Counted from the first letter of the stretch, positions 1 to 7,868 are shown. The stretch is 48,356 nucleotides of DNA from CAZRXG01 sp964603985 (GCA_964603985.1 CAZRXG010000033.1:1-48356), one strand, 5' to 3'. Notes: generated by a model from the sequence alone, not told the origin. Numbers and translations: made by a program.

Positions 1-2
1 TG

Positions 3-908
3 GACGGGGCGATTCTGGTGGTGGCGGCGCCGGACGGGCCGATGCCGCAGACGCGGGAGCACGTGCTGCTGGCGCGGCAGGTGGAAGTGCCGGCGATGGT
101 GGTCTTCCTGAACAAGGTTGACATGATGGACGACGAGGAGCTGCTGGAGCTGGTGGAGCTGGAGCTGCGCGAGCTGCTGGACGACTACAGCTTCCCCGGG
201 GACGAGACGCCGATCGTGCGCGGGTCGGCGCTGCTGGCGCTGGAGAGCGAGAGCACGGACCCGGACGCGCCGGAGTACGCCTGCATCTGGGAGCTGCTGC
301 GGGTGGTGGATGAGTACATCCCGACGCCGCTGCGCGACACCGAGCTGCCGTTCCTGATGCCGATTGAGGACGTGTTCTCGATCAAGGGGCGCGGGACGGT
401 GGTGACGGGGCGCGTGGAGCGCGGCACGGCGCGCAAGGGCGAAGAGATCGAGATCATCGGGCTGCAGGACGAGATCATGAAGACGGTGATCACCGGCACC
501 GAGATGTTCCACAAGGAGCTGAAAGAGGTGGTGGCGGGCGACAACGCCGGGATCCTGCTGCGCGGCATCGACCGGGACGAGGTGGAGCGGGGGATGGTGC
601 TGGCCGAGCCGGGCAGCATCACGCCGCACAAGCGGTTCCTGAGCGAGGTGTACGTGCTGCGCCGCGACGAGGGCGGGCGACACAAGGCCTTCTTCCCCGG
701 CTACAAGCCGCAGTTCTACATCCGCACGATGGACGTGACGGGTGAGATCGGCCTGCCGGAAGGGGTCGAGATGGTGATGCCGGGCGACAGCGTCAACCTG
801 ATCGTTGAGCTGCAGAAGCCGGTTGCGCTGGAGAAAGGCTCGCAGTTCGCCATCCGTGAGGGCGGCCTGACCGTCGGCGCAGGCGTGATCACCGACATCC
901 TGGAATAG
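3..908 (+). CDS. tuf: Elongation factor Tu, 5' truncated by window edge
   Basis: GTPase that delivers aminoacyl-tRNA to the ribosomal A site. About 301 C-terminal residues are present. The reading frame is open from base 3 and the first residues (DGAILVVAAPDGPMPQTREH) belong to the middle of the G domain, so the P-loop lies outside the window. The NKVD guanine-specificity motif, the SAL motif, and domains 2 and 3 (VFSIKGRGTVVTGRVERG; GGLTVGAGVITDILE) are all visible. Codons are strongly G-ending (gcg, gtg, ctg), more so than in the ribosomal-protein genes behind it. It lies directly upstream of rpsJ, the usual str-to-S10 junction, so fusA, rpsG and rpsL are expected upstream. GTG at 18 is not the true start. 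Confidence 0.97.
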   Translation, partial: DGAILVVAAPDGPMPQTREHVLLARQVEVPAMVVFLNKVDMMDDEELLELVELELRELLDDYSFPGDETPIVRGSALLALESESTDPDAPEYACIWELLRVVDEYIPTPLRDTELPFLMPIEDVFSIKGRGTVVTGRVERGTARKGEEIEIIGLQDEIMKTVITGTEMFHKELKEVVAGDNAGILLRGIDRDEVERGMVLAEPGSITPHKRFLSEVYVLRRDEGGRHKAFFPGYKPQFYIRTMDVTGEIGLPEGVEMVMPGDSVNLIVELQKPVALEKGSQFAIREGGLTVGAGVITDILE

Positions 909-976
909 GGTGGCAGGAGGTAGCAGGTGTGCCCTTCCGGGGCACGTCTGCATCTTAGCTGAGGGATTATGGATTG

Positions 977-1285
977 ATGGCAAAGCAAAAGATCCGAATT
1001 CGACTTAAAGCCTTCGATCACCGTGTGCTGGATGAATCGGCCCGGCGAATCGTGGAGGCAGCGGAACGCACAGGGGCGCAAGTTGTGGGGCCGGTGCCTT
1101 TACCGACGCGGATCCATCGCTGGACGGTGCGTCGTTCACCGTTCATTGACAAAGACTCGCAGGAGCACTTCGAGATGCGCATCCATAAGCGCCTGATCGA
1201 CGTGCTGAACCCCGACACGAAGACGATTGATACGCTGACACGCTTGAATCTCCCGGCCGGTGTCGATATCGAGATCAAGATTTAA
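977..1285 (+). CDS. rpsJ: 30S ribosomal protein S10
   Basis: S10 is a small-subunit head protein that also serves, with NusB and NusG, in transcription antitermination. The 102 residues match the family length and show its hallmarks (KIRIRLKAFDH, PLPT, FEMRIHKRLID, LPAGVDIEIKI). A TTG three codons-equivalent upstream (974) is in frame, but the ATG at 977 gives the family N-terminus MAKQKIRIR and lies about 11 bases after a gaggg ribosome-binding site at 961-965. It follows tuf by 68 bases; that gap contains a small GTGCCC/GGGCAC hairpin (929-945) without a T-run, so read-through from tuf is likely. Confidence 0.97.
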   Translation: MAKQKIRIRLKAFDHRVLDESARRIVEAAERTGAQVVGPVPLPTRIHRWTVRRSPFIDKDSQEHFEMRIHKRLIDVLNPDTKTIDTLTRLNLPAGVDIEIKI

Positions 1286-1488
1286 GCCGCATCGTGTTCA
1301 TGTTGGTCTGGTGGGACTTTTGCGATTGCACTTGGCGTCGAGGTGATTGGTCGGGCCGCCGACCCTGAGGGGGGATGAGGTCGGCCAGGCTCAACGGTTG
1401 ATTGACGGTCAAGACAGGGGATGATGCAGGAAGGCGTTCCGTACATTGCTTGTCCGATATGCAGTCCCCTTGTGGAGGCAGTGCCGAA
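1286..1488 (+). promoter_or_regulatory. Long rpsJ-rplC leader with two competing hairpins
   Basis: This 203-base gap is unusual in an operon where most genes are 0-60 bases apart. Segment GGTCGG (1349-1354) can pair with CCGACC (1359-1364) across a 4-base loop. The same CCGACC, extended to GCCGACC (1358-1364), can instead pair with GGTCGGC (1379-1385). The two pairings exclude each other, as in an attenuator or ribosomal-protein leader. A strong GGAGG at 1474-1478 then precedes the rplC ATG. Pairing is seen in the sequence; a regulatory role (for example binding by L3 or L4) is inference. Confidence 0.4.
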
Positions 1489-2211
1489 ATGATTAAAGGC
1501 ATCATTGGCAAGAAAATCGGGATGACACAGGTCTTTGACGAAGATGGGGCCGTGATCCCCGTGACCGTGATCCAGGCGGGGCCTTGCTGGGTCACGCAGG
1601 TGAAAACCGAAGAGAGAGATGGGTACGCGGCGGTACAGCTTGGCTTCGAGGAAGTTGCTGCCGATGTCGACGATGAAAGGGACCGCGCGCGCAAAGTTGA
1701 GCGCCGTTTGAGCAAGCCTGAGCGTGGGCATCTGGGCCTGTTGGAGCCGAGCGAGAAGCACCCGAAGCGCAGGCAACTGGCCGAGCCGCTTCCGCCGCTT
1801 CGCTACCTGCGGGAGTTTGAGGGCGATGGGTTCTCTGAAGTTCGAGAGGGACAGCGGATCGTCGTCGACGAGGTCTTCGAAGCAGGCGACCGCGTTGACG
1901 TGACCGGGACCAGCAAAGGCAAGGGCTTCGCCGGTACGATCAAGCGTCACGGCTTCAGGCGGCAGCCCAAGACTCACGGTCAATCCGACCGCGAGCGCGC
2001 GCCCGGCTCGGTTGGTGCAACCTCGACCCCGGGGCGGGTGTTCAAAGGCAAGCGTATGCCCGGCCGCATGGGTGGCCAGCGGGTCACGTCGCTGAACCTG
2101 GAAGTGGTCGTGGTCGATCCGGAACGAAATCTGCTGGCTGTGAAGGGCAGCGTGCCCGGTGCCAAGGGCGGCCTGGTGATGGTTCGCCCGTCGGTCAAGC
2201 AGCGGCAGTAG
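1489..2211 (+). CDS. rplC: 50S ribosomal protein L3
   Basis: L3 is an early-assembly large-subunit protein whose extension reaches the peptidyl-transferase centre. The start is the ATG at 1489 (MIKGIIGKKIGMTQ, the family N-terminus), 10 bases after GGAGG at 1474-1478; an open frame reaching back to 1402 is untranslated leader. The protein has 240 residues, longer than the usual 205-215. The extra length lies after AVQLGFEE, where a charged stretch (about residues 58-95, rich in Asp, Arg, Glu and Lys) precedes the conserved LRYLREF. The glycine-rich GTSKGKGF and MPGRMGG motifs are intact. First gene of the L3-L4-L23-L2 block. Confidence 0.97.
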   Translation: MIKGIIGKKIGMTQVFDEDGAVIPVTVIQAGPCWVTQVKTEERDGYAAVQLGFEEVAADVDDERDRARKVERRLSKPERGHLGLLEPSEKHPKRRQLAEPLPPLRYLREFEGDGFSEVREGQRIVVDEVFEAGDRVDVTGTSKGKGFAGTIKRHGFRRQPKTHGQSDRERAPGSVGATSTPGRVFKGKRMPGRMGGQRVTSLNLEVVVVDPERNLLAVKGSVPGAKGGLVMVRPSVKQRQ

Positions 2212-2220
2212 AGGTACAAT

Positions 2221-2865
2221 ATGGCGATTAAACTCCCTGTCAAGGATATGACCGGGCGCGACGTTGACGAGGTCGAGCTGCCCGGCGAGATCTTCGAAGT
2301 GCCTATCAATGTGGGCCTGATGCACCAGGCATATGTGCGCCAGATGGCTAATGCACGCCTGGGAACGCACAAGACCCAGTCGCGCGGCGAGGTGAGCCGC
2401 ACCAAGGCCAAGTGGTATCGCCAGAAGGGCACCGGTCGTGCCCGGCACGGCAGCCGCAATGCCCCCATCTTTGTTGGGGGTGGTGTGGCGCACGGCCCGC
2501 GCCCGCGAAAGTACACCAAGAAGATGCCCAAGCAAATGCGGCGCGCTGCCCTGCGGTCGGCGCTCTCGGCCAAGGTCGCGGACGACGAGATCGTGGTCGT
2601 GGATAAGCTGGAGATGGCGGCTCCCAAAACTCGCGATATGGTCGACGTGCTGTACAACCTTGTCGGCGATGACAGTGCGCTGGTGCTGCTGGCCGAGGCT
2701 AACGAGAACGTCCAGTTGTCCATCCGCAACCTGCCGGATGCCCGTTACCTGCGGGCCAGCTATCTGAACGTGCGCGACCTGTTGAAGTTCGATAAGGTGA
2801 TCATGCCGCTGGACGCGCTGGACGTGATCACGCAGTGGCTGGGCAGCCAGTCCGGGAGTAAGTAG
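2221..2865 (+). CDS. rplD: 50S ribosomal protein L4
   Basis: L4 lines the peptide exit tunnel with a long loop; in Escherichia coli it also represses its own operon. The 214 residues include the loop region (QSRGEVSRTKAKWYRQKGTG, then RARHGSRNAPIFVGGG) and the family motif HGPRPRKYTKKMPKQ. The ATG at 2221 starts 10 bases after the rplC stop, behind an agaggt-type binding site. It ends one base before rplW. Whether L4 regulates this operon cannot be seen, but a structured leader lies upstream of rplC. Confidence 0.97.
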   Translation: MAIKLPVKDMTGRDVDEVELPGEIFEVPINVGLMHQAYVRQMANARLGTHKTQSRGEVSRTKAKWYRQKGTGRARHGSRNAPIFVGGGVAHGPRPRKYTKKMPKQMRRAALRSALSAKVADDEIVVVDKLEMAAPKTRDMVDVLYNLVGDDSALVLLAEANENVQLSIRNLPDARYLRASYLNVRDLLKFDKVIMPLDALDVITQWLGSQSGSK

Positions 2866-2866
2866 C

Positions 2867-3157
2867 ATGGGCGAGCTTCACCTGTACGACATTATCAGGC
2901 GTCCGATAGTCACCGAGAAGACCAACCGTCTGACCGACGAGAACAACGTCTACGCCTTCGAGGTGGATATGCGGGCCAACAAGCCCATGATCAAAGAGGC
3001 TGTCGAGACCATCTTCGACGTGGATGTGATCAAGGTGCGGACGGCCATCATGCCCGCCAAGCGCGGGCAGCGGATGCGCAAGACGTACATCCGCGTGAGC
3101 GCCTGGAAGAAGGCTTACGTCACCGTCATGCCCGGACAGAGCATTGACCTGCTTTAG
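2867..3157 (+). CDS. rplW: 50S ribosomal protein L23
   Basis: L23 sits at the exit of the peptide tunnel, where it docks trigger factor and the signal recognition particle. The 96-residue protein has the family features: IIRRPIVTEKTNRL near the N-terminus, YAFEVDMRANKPMIKEAVE, and the basic RGQRMRKTYIR loop. The ATG lies one base after the rplD stop codon, so translation is probably coupled. A 45-base gap follows before rplB. Confidence 0.97.
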   Translation: MGELHLYDIIRRPIVTEKTNRLTDENNVYAFEVDMRANKPMIKEAVETIFDVDVIKVRTAIMPAKRGQRMRKTYIRVSAWKKAYVTVMPGQSIDLL

Positions 3158-3202
3158 GCCTGGGGAACGACCGTAGTCCGCAGGATAGCTTAAGGGATCT
3201 TT

Positions 3203-4039
3203 ATGGCGATCAAGAAATACAAGCCCACCTCTCCCGGTCGCCGGGGGATGAGCGGGCACACGTTTGAGGAGATCACGCGCCCCAGGCCTGAGAAGTCGCT
3301 GACCGAGAGCCTTCACAGGCAGGCCGGGCGCAACCATCGCGGGCGCATCACGGTGCGCCATCGCGGGGGCGGGCACCGCCGGCGCTACCGCGTCATCGAT
3401 TTTAAGCGCGATAAGTTTGATATACCCGGTCGCGTTGCCAGCATCGAGTACGATCCGAACCGCTCGGCGCGCATCGCGTTGATCGTCTACATCGATGGCG
3501 AGAAGCGCTACATCATCGCGCCCCTGGGGTTGAAGGTTGGCGATACGGTTATGAGCGGCCCGCAAGCCGAGATCCGTCCCGGCAGCGCCCTGCCGATTCG
3601 CAACATTCCGGTGGGAACGGTCATTCACAACATCGAGTTGCACGAGGGCAAGGGCGGCCAGTTGGTGCGCGCGGCGGGCACGTCGGCGCAGCTTCTGGCC
3701 AAGGAAGGCAGTTACGCCCACGTCCGTATGCCGAGCGGCGAGGTTCGCCTGATCCGCCAGACGTGTATGGCGACCGTCGGTCAGGTGGGCAACACCGATC
3801 ACGGCAATATCAAGCTGGGCAAGGCCGGGCGTAAGCGCTGGCGGGGCTGGCGTCCGACGGTGCGTGGTAGTGCCATGGACCCGGCTTCTCACCCCCATGG
3901 TGGTGGCGAGGGCAGGGCACCGATTGGTATGCCCGGCCCCAAGTCCCCCTGGGGTAAGCCTACGTTGGGTAAGAAGACACGCCACAACAAGCGCACCGAT
4001 AAGTACATCGTGCGGCGGCGTGGCAAGAGGCGTCGTTAA
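3203..4039 (+). CDS. rplB: 50S ribosomal protein L2
   Basis: L2 is a core large-subunit protein needed for subunit association and the peptidyl-transferase centre. The 278-residue length is typical. Visible are the N-terminal basic arm (KKYKPTSPGRRGMSG), the RNA-binding fold (GRITVRHRGGGHRRRYR), and the C-terminal motif HPHGGGEGR, whose His is conserved near the catalytic centre, followed by KTRHNKRTDKYIVRRR. The ATG at 3203 follows a modest aagggat binding site. It sits between rplW and rpsS as in most bacteria. Confidence 0.98.
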   Translation: MAIKKYKPTSPGRRGMSGHTFEEITRPRPEKSLTESLHRQAGRNHRGRITVRHRGGGHRRRYRVIDFKRDKFDIPGRVASIEYDPNRSARIALIVYIDGEKRYIIAPLGLKVGDTVMSGPQAEIRPGSALPIRNIPVGTVIHNIELHEGKGGQLVRAAGTSAQLLAKEGSYAHVRMPSGEVRLIRQTCMATVGQVGNTDHGNIKLGKAGRKRWRGWRPTVRGSAMDPASHPHGGGEGRAPIGMPGPKSPWGKPTLGKKTRHNKRTDKYIVRRRGKRRR

Positions 4040-4093
4040 GGGTTTGGTGAGCCTGGCGTATCAAGCCGCCGGGCGATTGTTGGAGGGTGGAAG

Positions 4094-4372
4094 ATGTCAC
4101 GCAGTTTGAAAAAAGGGCCTTATGTCGATCCTAAACTGCTGGCGAAGGTCGAAAAGATGAATCAGATCGGCGACAAGAAGGTCATTCGCACGTGGAGCCG
4201 TGCCTCGACGATCTTTCCGCAGTTTGTAGGCCACACGATTGCCGTTCACGATGGGCGGCGGCACGTGCCGATTTACGTTACGGAAAACATGGTCGGCCAT
4301 AAGCTGGGTGAGTTCGCCCCAACGCGGACGTTCCGTGGCCATATCCAGAGAGAGAAGAAGGGTAGGCGGTAA
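4094..4372 (+). CDS. rpsS: 30S ribosomal protein S19
   Basis: S19 is a head protein that pairs with S13 and forms an intersubunit bridge. The 92 residues have standard length and motifs: MSRSLKKGPYVD, IRTWSRASTIFPQFVGHTIAVH, and VGHKLGEFAPTRTFRGH. The ATG at 4094 follows a strong GGAGGGTGG (4081-4090 region). Two bases separate its stop from the rplV start, consistent with coupled translation. Confidence 0.97.
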   Translation: MSRSLKKGPYVDPKLLAKVEKMNQIGDKKVIRTWSRASTIFPQFVGHTIAVHDGRRHVPIYVTENMVGHKLGEFAPTRTFRGHIQREKKGRR

Positions 4373-4374
4373 GC

Positions 4375-4752
4375 ATGGACGTACGGGCAACTGCCAAGTA
4401 CCTGCCGATCTCACCGCAGAAGATCCGCCTGGTTTGCGATCAGGTGCGGGGACTTGATGCCAACGAAGCTATCAACATCCTTCGGTTCATGCCGCAGAAG
4501 GGCGCGGGCCTGGTCTTAAAGGTGCTTAATTCTGCCGTCGCAAATGCGGAGAATAACTTCGAGCTGGACCCGGCTGAGATGTACGTCTCACAGGTTTTCG
4601 CCAATGACGGGCCGCGTCGTCCCTGGCGGCGCTTAGGTGCGCGGGGGCGGTTCAAGCCCCTCATCCGGCGCACGGCCCACGTGACGGTAGTGTTGAGTGA
4701 ACGCGAGGAGTTCGCCGGGTTGGAAGGCGAGCTTGAGGATCAGGAGAGCTGA
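4375..4752 (+). CDS. rplV: 50S ribosomal protein L22
   Basis: L22 has a globular surface domain and a beta-hairpin that lines the exit tunnel near the macrolide site. The 125-residue protein shows ATAKYLPISPQKIRLVCDQVRG at the N-terminus (RNA-binding helix) and the hairpin motif FANDGPRRPWRRLGARGRF near residues 75-95, followed by THVTVVL-like strands. It begins two bases after rpsS and ends two bases before rpsC. A short acidic tail closes the protein. Confidence 0.97.
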   Translation: MDVRATAKYLPISPQKIRLVCDQVRGLDANEAINILRFMPQKGAGLVLKVLNSAVANAENNFELDPAEMYVSQVFANDGPRRPWRRLGARGRFKPLIRRTAHVTVVLSEREEFAGLEGELEDQES

Positions 4753-4754
4753 GC

Positions 4755-5423
4755 ATGGGTCGTAAAGTACATCCGACCGGCTTCCGGCTGAAGGTCATCC
4801 GTGATTGGAGCGCGCGCTGGTACGCCGACGGGCAGCGCTACGCCGAGTTATTGCACGAGGATTTCGTGATCCGGGACATGATCAACGGGATGCACAGCAA
4901 TGCCGGCATCTCGCAGATCGAGATTGAGCGCCAGGCAAACCAGGTTCAGATTGTGCTGCATACCGCTCGCCCCGGCATTGTCATCGGGCGTAAAGGCGCT
5001 GCGGTCCGGGAGTTGCGTCAGGAATTGGAGCGGCTGACCGACAAGAAGGTCAGGGTCGAAGTCGAGGAGATCTCGGCTCCCGATCTGGATGCCAAGCTGG
5101 TGGCCGAGAATATCGCCGGTCAGTTGGAGCGTCGTATCTCCCACAGCCGCGCCATGAAGCGCGCCGCCGCTCAGGCCATGCGCCAGGGTGCCGAGGGAGT
5201 CAAGATCATGGTGTCCGGACGCCTGGGCGGCCATGAGATGGCCCGCCGTGAGTGGGTCCGCGAGGGGCGCGTCCCGCTTCAGACCCTGCGGGCCGACATT
5301 GACTACGGCACAGCCGAAGCCCTGACGACCTTTGGCCGCATCGGCGTCAAGGTCTGGATTTATAAGGGCGAGATACTGTCGGACGAGGATCAGGAGTCGA
5401 CTGGCGTATACGTGAGCCAGTAG
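4755..5423 (+). CDS. rpsC: 30S ribosomal protein S3
   Basis: S3 lies at the mRNA entry channel and contributes to ribosomal helicase activity. In its 222 residues the N-terminus is MGRKVHPTGFRLKVIRDW, a KH domain carries GRKG at residues 78-81, and the C-terminal domain has GVKIMVSGRLGG and the REGRVPLQTLRADIDYG signature. The start follows rplV by two bases. A 73-base gap with a GGGCC/GGCCC hairpin (near 5440-5460, no T-run) separates it from rplP. Confidence 0.97.
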   Translation: MGRKVHPTGFRLKVIRDWSARWYADGQRYAELLHEDFVIRDMINGMHSNAGISQIEIERQANQVQIVLHTARPGIVIGRKGAAVRELRQELERLTDKKVRVEVEEISAPDLDAKLVAENIAGQLERRISHSRAMKRAAAQAMRQGAEGVKIMVSGRLGGHEMARREWVREGRVPLQTLRADIDYGTAEALTTFGRIGVKVWIYKGEILSDEDQESTGVYVSQ

Positions 5424-5496
5424 ATCGGTCAGAGACAAACAGGGCCGGTGACAGTGGCCCCGTTGGGGTCAGGTTGCCGCGTGGAGGCGTGTAAGA

Positions 5497-5934
5497 ATGT
5501 TAATGCCCAAACGCGTGAAGTATCGTAAACAATTTCGCGGGCGGATGAAAGGCAAAGCAGGGCGAGGCAATAAAGTCGACTTCGGCGATGTTGGCCTCCA
5601 GGCGCTTGAACCGGCCTGGGTCACCAGCCGCCAGATCGAGGCCGCTCGCCGTGCCATCGTCCGCAATCTCAGGCGGCGGGGCAAGGTCTACATCCGCGTC
5701 TTCCCGGATAAGCCCGTCACAGCCAAGCCTGCCGAGACGCGCATGGGAAAGGGCAAAGGTGCGGTTGACCACTGGGTGGCCGTCGTGAAGCCAGGACGTG
5801 TGATGATTGAGATCGCCGGGGTGGATCTGGATGTCGCCGCCGAGGCGCTGCGCCTGGCCAGCTACAAGCTGCCCATCAAGTGCAAGGTTATCAAGCGCAT
5901 TGATCCCATCTCCGGGGTGGAGGTGACTGACTGA
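5497..5934 (+). CDS. rplP: 50S ribosomal protein L16
   Basis: L16 organises the A-site region of the large subunit and is a late assembly protein. The start MLMPKRVKYRKQFRGRMKG at 5497 matches the common family N-terminus; a second ATG two codons on is possible. Further hallmarks are DVGLQALEPAWVTSRQIEAARRA, RMGKGKGAVDHWVAVV and LRLASYKLPIKCK. The 145-residue length is normal. Its TGA overlaps the rpmC ATG by one base (5934), so the two are translationally coupled. Confidence 0.97.
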   Translation: MLMPKRVKYRKQFRGRMKGKAGRGNKVDFGDVGLQALEPAWVTSRQIEAARRAIVRNLRRRGKVYIRVFPDKPVTAKPAETRMGKGKGAVDHWVAVVKPGRVMIEIAGVDLDVAAEALRLASYKLPIKCKVIKRIDPISGVEVTD

Positions 5935-6143
5935 TGAGGGCATCAGAACTGCGTGAAATGACCGACGCTGAGTTACAGGCTCAACTGGATGACGCCAAGG
6001 AAGAGTACTTCAACCTGCGCTTCCAGCGTGCCTCCGGTCAGCTTGAGGATTTTAGCCGCCTGCGCATGATCCGGCGCGACATTGCCCGCATCAAAACTGT
6101 GATCCGTGAGCGTGAACTGGAGGCAGAAGCGTATGGCGAATAA
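5934..6143 (+). CDS. rpmC: 50S ribosomal protein L29
   Basis: L29 is a small two-helix protein near the tunnel exit, next to L23. The 69 residues carry MRASELREMTDAELQ, then LKxEYFNLRFQ-type and LRMIRRDIARIKTVIRERE, the family signature. Start overlaps the rplP stop (ATGA arrangement), and the 3' end overlaps rpsQ by 11 bases, so three genes are tightly coupled here. Confidence 0.96.
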   Translation: MRASELREMTDAELQAQLDDAKEEYFNLRFQRASGQLEDFSRLRMIRRDIARIKTVIRERELEAEAYGE

Positions 6144-6489
6144 CAGGCGGCGGCTGACCGGCAAAGTGGTCAGCAATAAAATGGATAAGACCGTCGTTGT
6201 GCAGATCGAGCGCACGTTCCGTCACCGGCTTTATGGCAAGGTGATCCGCGACTTCAGGCGCTATATGGCCCACGACGAGAACAACGAGTGCCAGATCGGC
6301 GATACGGTCGTGATGGTTGAATCACGTCCCATCAGCCGCCACAAGCGCTGGGTGGTGCAGGATATTCTGCGCGAGGATGTCAGCGCGCGCACAGTCGAGG
6401 TCGAGGAAGTGGCCGCTGTGCCCGGCGAAGAGGAGGCCGTGCAGGAAGACGAAGCACAGCTCGAAACCTCCACCGGCCAGGGCTTCTGA
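6133..6489 (+). CDS. rpsQ: 30S ribosomal protein S17 with acidic C-terminal tail
   Basis: S17 is a primary 16S rRNA-binding OB-fold protein. The start is the ATG at 6133 (MANNRRRLTGKVVSNKMDKT), inside the end of rpmC; the open frame further upstream is not family-like. The core (VVVQIERTFRHRLYGKVIRD, then DTVVMVESRPISRHKRWVV) ends near residue 82. It is followed by about 30 acidic residues rich in Glu, Asp and Val, an extension beyond the usual 80-90 residue length. No function for the tail is apparent. rplN follows after 69 bases. Confidence 0.95.
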   Translation: MANNRRRLTGKVVSNKMDKTVVVQIERTFRHRLYGKVIRDFRRYMAHDENNECQIGDTVVMVESRPISRHKRWVVQDILREDVSARTVEVEEVAAVPGEEEAVQEDEAQLETSTGQGF

Positions 6490-6558
6490 ACCGGCGGAAG
6501 CGGATGTCGTTACACAGGGCGATGAGAGCGCCTAAACCACAGGTTTGAGGGTGTAGTC

Positions 6559-6930
6559 ATGATTCAGCAAGAGAGTCGGCTGAAAGTGGCCGATAACAGC
6601 GGCGCGCGCGAGGTATTGACCATCCGCGTGCTGGGTGGCTCCAAGCGCTACTACGGCGGTGTCGGCGATATTATTGTCGCCACCGTCAAGAGTGCTCAGC
6701 CTAACAGCGCTGTCAAAAAGGGCGAGATCGTGCGGGCCGTGATCGTGCGCACAGCCAAGGAATACCGGCGTGAGGACGGTTCGTACATCCGCTTCGACGA
6801 AAATGCCGCCGTCGTTCTGGATGGTGTGACCAAAAGCCCCAGAGGCACGCGCATCTTTGGGCCTGTCGCGCGGGAGTTGCGCGAGGCGGGGTTCATGAAG
6901 ATCGTCTCGCTGGCGCCGGAAGTGTTGTAG
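6559..6930 (+). CDS. rplN: 50S ribosomal protein L14
   Basis: L14 binds 23S rRNA, contacts L19 and forms intersubunit bridges. The 123 residues are the standard length with MIQQESRLKVADNSGAREV, GSKRYYGGVGDIIVATVK, VKKGEIVRAVIVRT and RGTRIFGPVARELRE. The ATG at 6559 follows a weak gagggtg site. The next gene, rplX, starts 18 bases after the stop. Confidence 0.97.
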   Translation: MIQQESRLKVADNSGAREVLTIRVLGGSKRYYGGVGDIIVATVKSAQPNSAVKKGEIVRAVIVRTAKEYRREDGSYIRFDENAAVVLDGVTKSPRGTRIFGPVARELREAGFMKIVSLAPEVL

Positions 6931-6948
6931 GCGCTGGAGGTGGTACGC

Positions 6949-7299
6949 ATGGCAAAAAGTGAGAAACAGCAGCGCAACAAGATGCGCATTCGTAGAGGCG
7001 ATACCGTGCAGGTTATCGCCGGCAACGATAAGGGCGCACGGGGACGGGTCCTGCGGGCCTACCCCAAGCAGCGGCGCATCGTTGTCGAGTCGGTTAACAT
7101 CCGCAAGAAGCACCAGTCGCCGGTGCGGGCCGGTCGCTCTGAGGTGCAGGCGGGCATCATCCAGTTCGAAGCGCCGATTGACGTTTCAAATGTGATGCTG
7201 GTTTGCCCGCAGTGTGACGAGCCGACCCGAGTCGGCGTCCGCCGCGAGGAAGGTTGGCCGGTCCGGGTTTGCAAGAAGTGCGGTGGGGATATTGACTGA
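6949..7299 (+). CDS. rplX: 50S ribosomal protein L24
   Basis: L24 initiates large-subunit assembly through its KOW motif. The ATG at 6949 (MAKSEKQQRNKMRIRRGDTVQ) lies 8 bases after CTGGAGG (6934-6940); an in-frame GTG three codons earlier overlaps that site and is unlikely. KOW residues are GDTVQVIAGNDKGARGRVL. A C-terminal zinc ribbon (VCPQC about 20 residues before VCKKC) marks the cysteine-bearing form. Its TGA overlaps the rplE ATG at 7299. Confidence 0.96.
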   Translation: MAKSEKQQRNKMRIRRGDTVQVIAGNDKGARGRVLRAYPKQRRIVVESVNIRKKHQSPVRAGRSEVQAGIIQFEAPIDVSNVMLVCPQCDEPTRVGVRREEGWPVRVCKKCGGDID

Positions 7300-7844
7300 T
7301 GCACAAGTTAAGAGCACATTACGAAGAGAACGTCCGACCGAGCCTGATCAAGCAGTTCGAGTACAGTAACATAATGGAAGTCCCGCGTCTCGTGAAGGTA
7401 GTCGTCAACGTGGGCGTGGGTGAGGCACTGGACAACGCGCGGGCGCTTGACTCGGCCGTCGAGGACATCAGAACCATCACCGGGCAGGCGCCGGTTATCA
7501 CCCGTGCGCGGAAGAGCATCGCGGCCTTCAAGCTGCGCGAAGGGCGCTCCATCGGCGTCAAGGTCACGCTGCGCGGCGAACGGATGTGGTCTTTCCTGGA
7601 TCGCCTGATGAACGTCGCCCTGCCGCGTACCCGTGACTTTCGCGGCGTTTCGCCTACCGCCTTTGATGGGCGTGGCAACTACACGCTGGGGCTGCGCGAG
7701 CAGTTGCTCTTCCCGGAGATCGATTACGACAAGATTGACAAAGTGCGTGGCATGGAAATCAGCGTTGTCACCACCGCACAGACCGACGATGAAGGGCGTG
7801 AGCTGCTGCGCGCATTGGGGATGCCCTTCCGTGCAATGAATTGA
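7299..7844 (+). CDS. rplE: 50S ribosomal protein L5
   Basis: L5 binds 5S rRNA in the central protuberance and contacts P-site tRNA. The 181 residues include YSNIMEVPRLVKVVVNVGVGEA, ITGQAPVITRARKSIAAFKLREG, GVKVTLRGERMW and a C-terminal EIDYDKIDKVRGMEISVVTTA. It overlaps rplX by one base (TGATG), implying coupled translation, and is followed by rpsN after 24 bases. Confidence 0.97.
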   Translation: MHKLRAHYEENVRPSLIKQFEYSNIMEVPRLVKVVVNVGVGEALDNARALDSAVEDIRTITGQAPVITRARKSIAAFKLREGRSIGVKVTLRGERMWSFLDRLMNVALPRTRDFRGVSPTAFDGRGNYTLGLREQLLFPEIDYDKIDKVRGMEISVVTTAQTDDEGRELLRALGMPFRAMN

Positions 7845-7868
7845 GTTGGGACGAAGGGAGTATAACGG

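Noticed and set aside
929..945. GTGCCC/GGGCAC hairpin between tuf and rpsJ as a terminator
   Set aside because: Only six pairs and no T-run; more likely a minor leader structure.
1282..2868. Open frame of 528 codons on the minus strand over rplC-rplD
   Set aside because: It is antisense to two unmistakable ribosomal-protein genes; long antisense frames are expected in GC-rich DNA. Its translation is His/Gln/Leu-rich and resembles no family.
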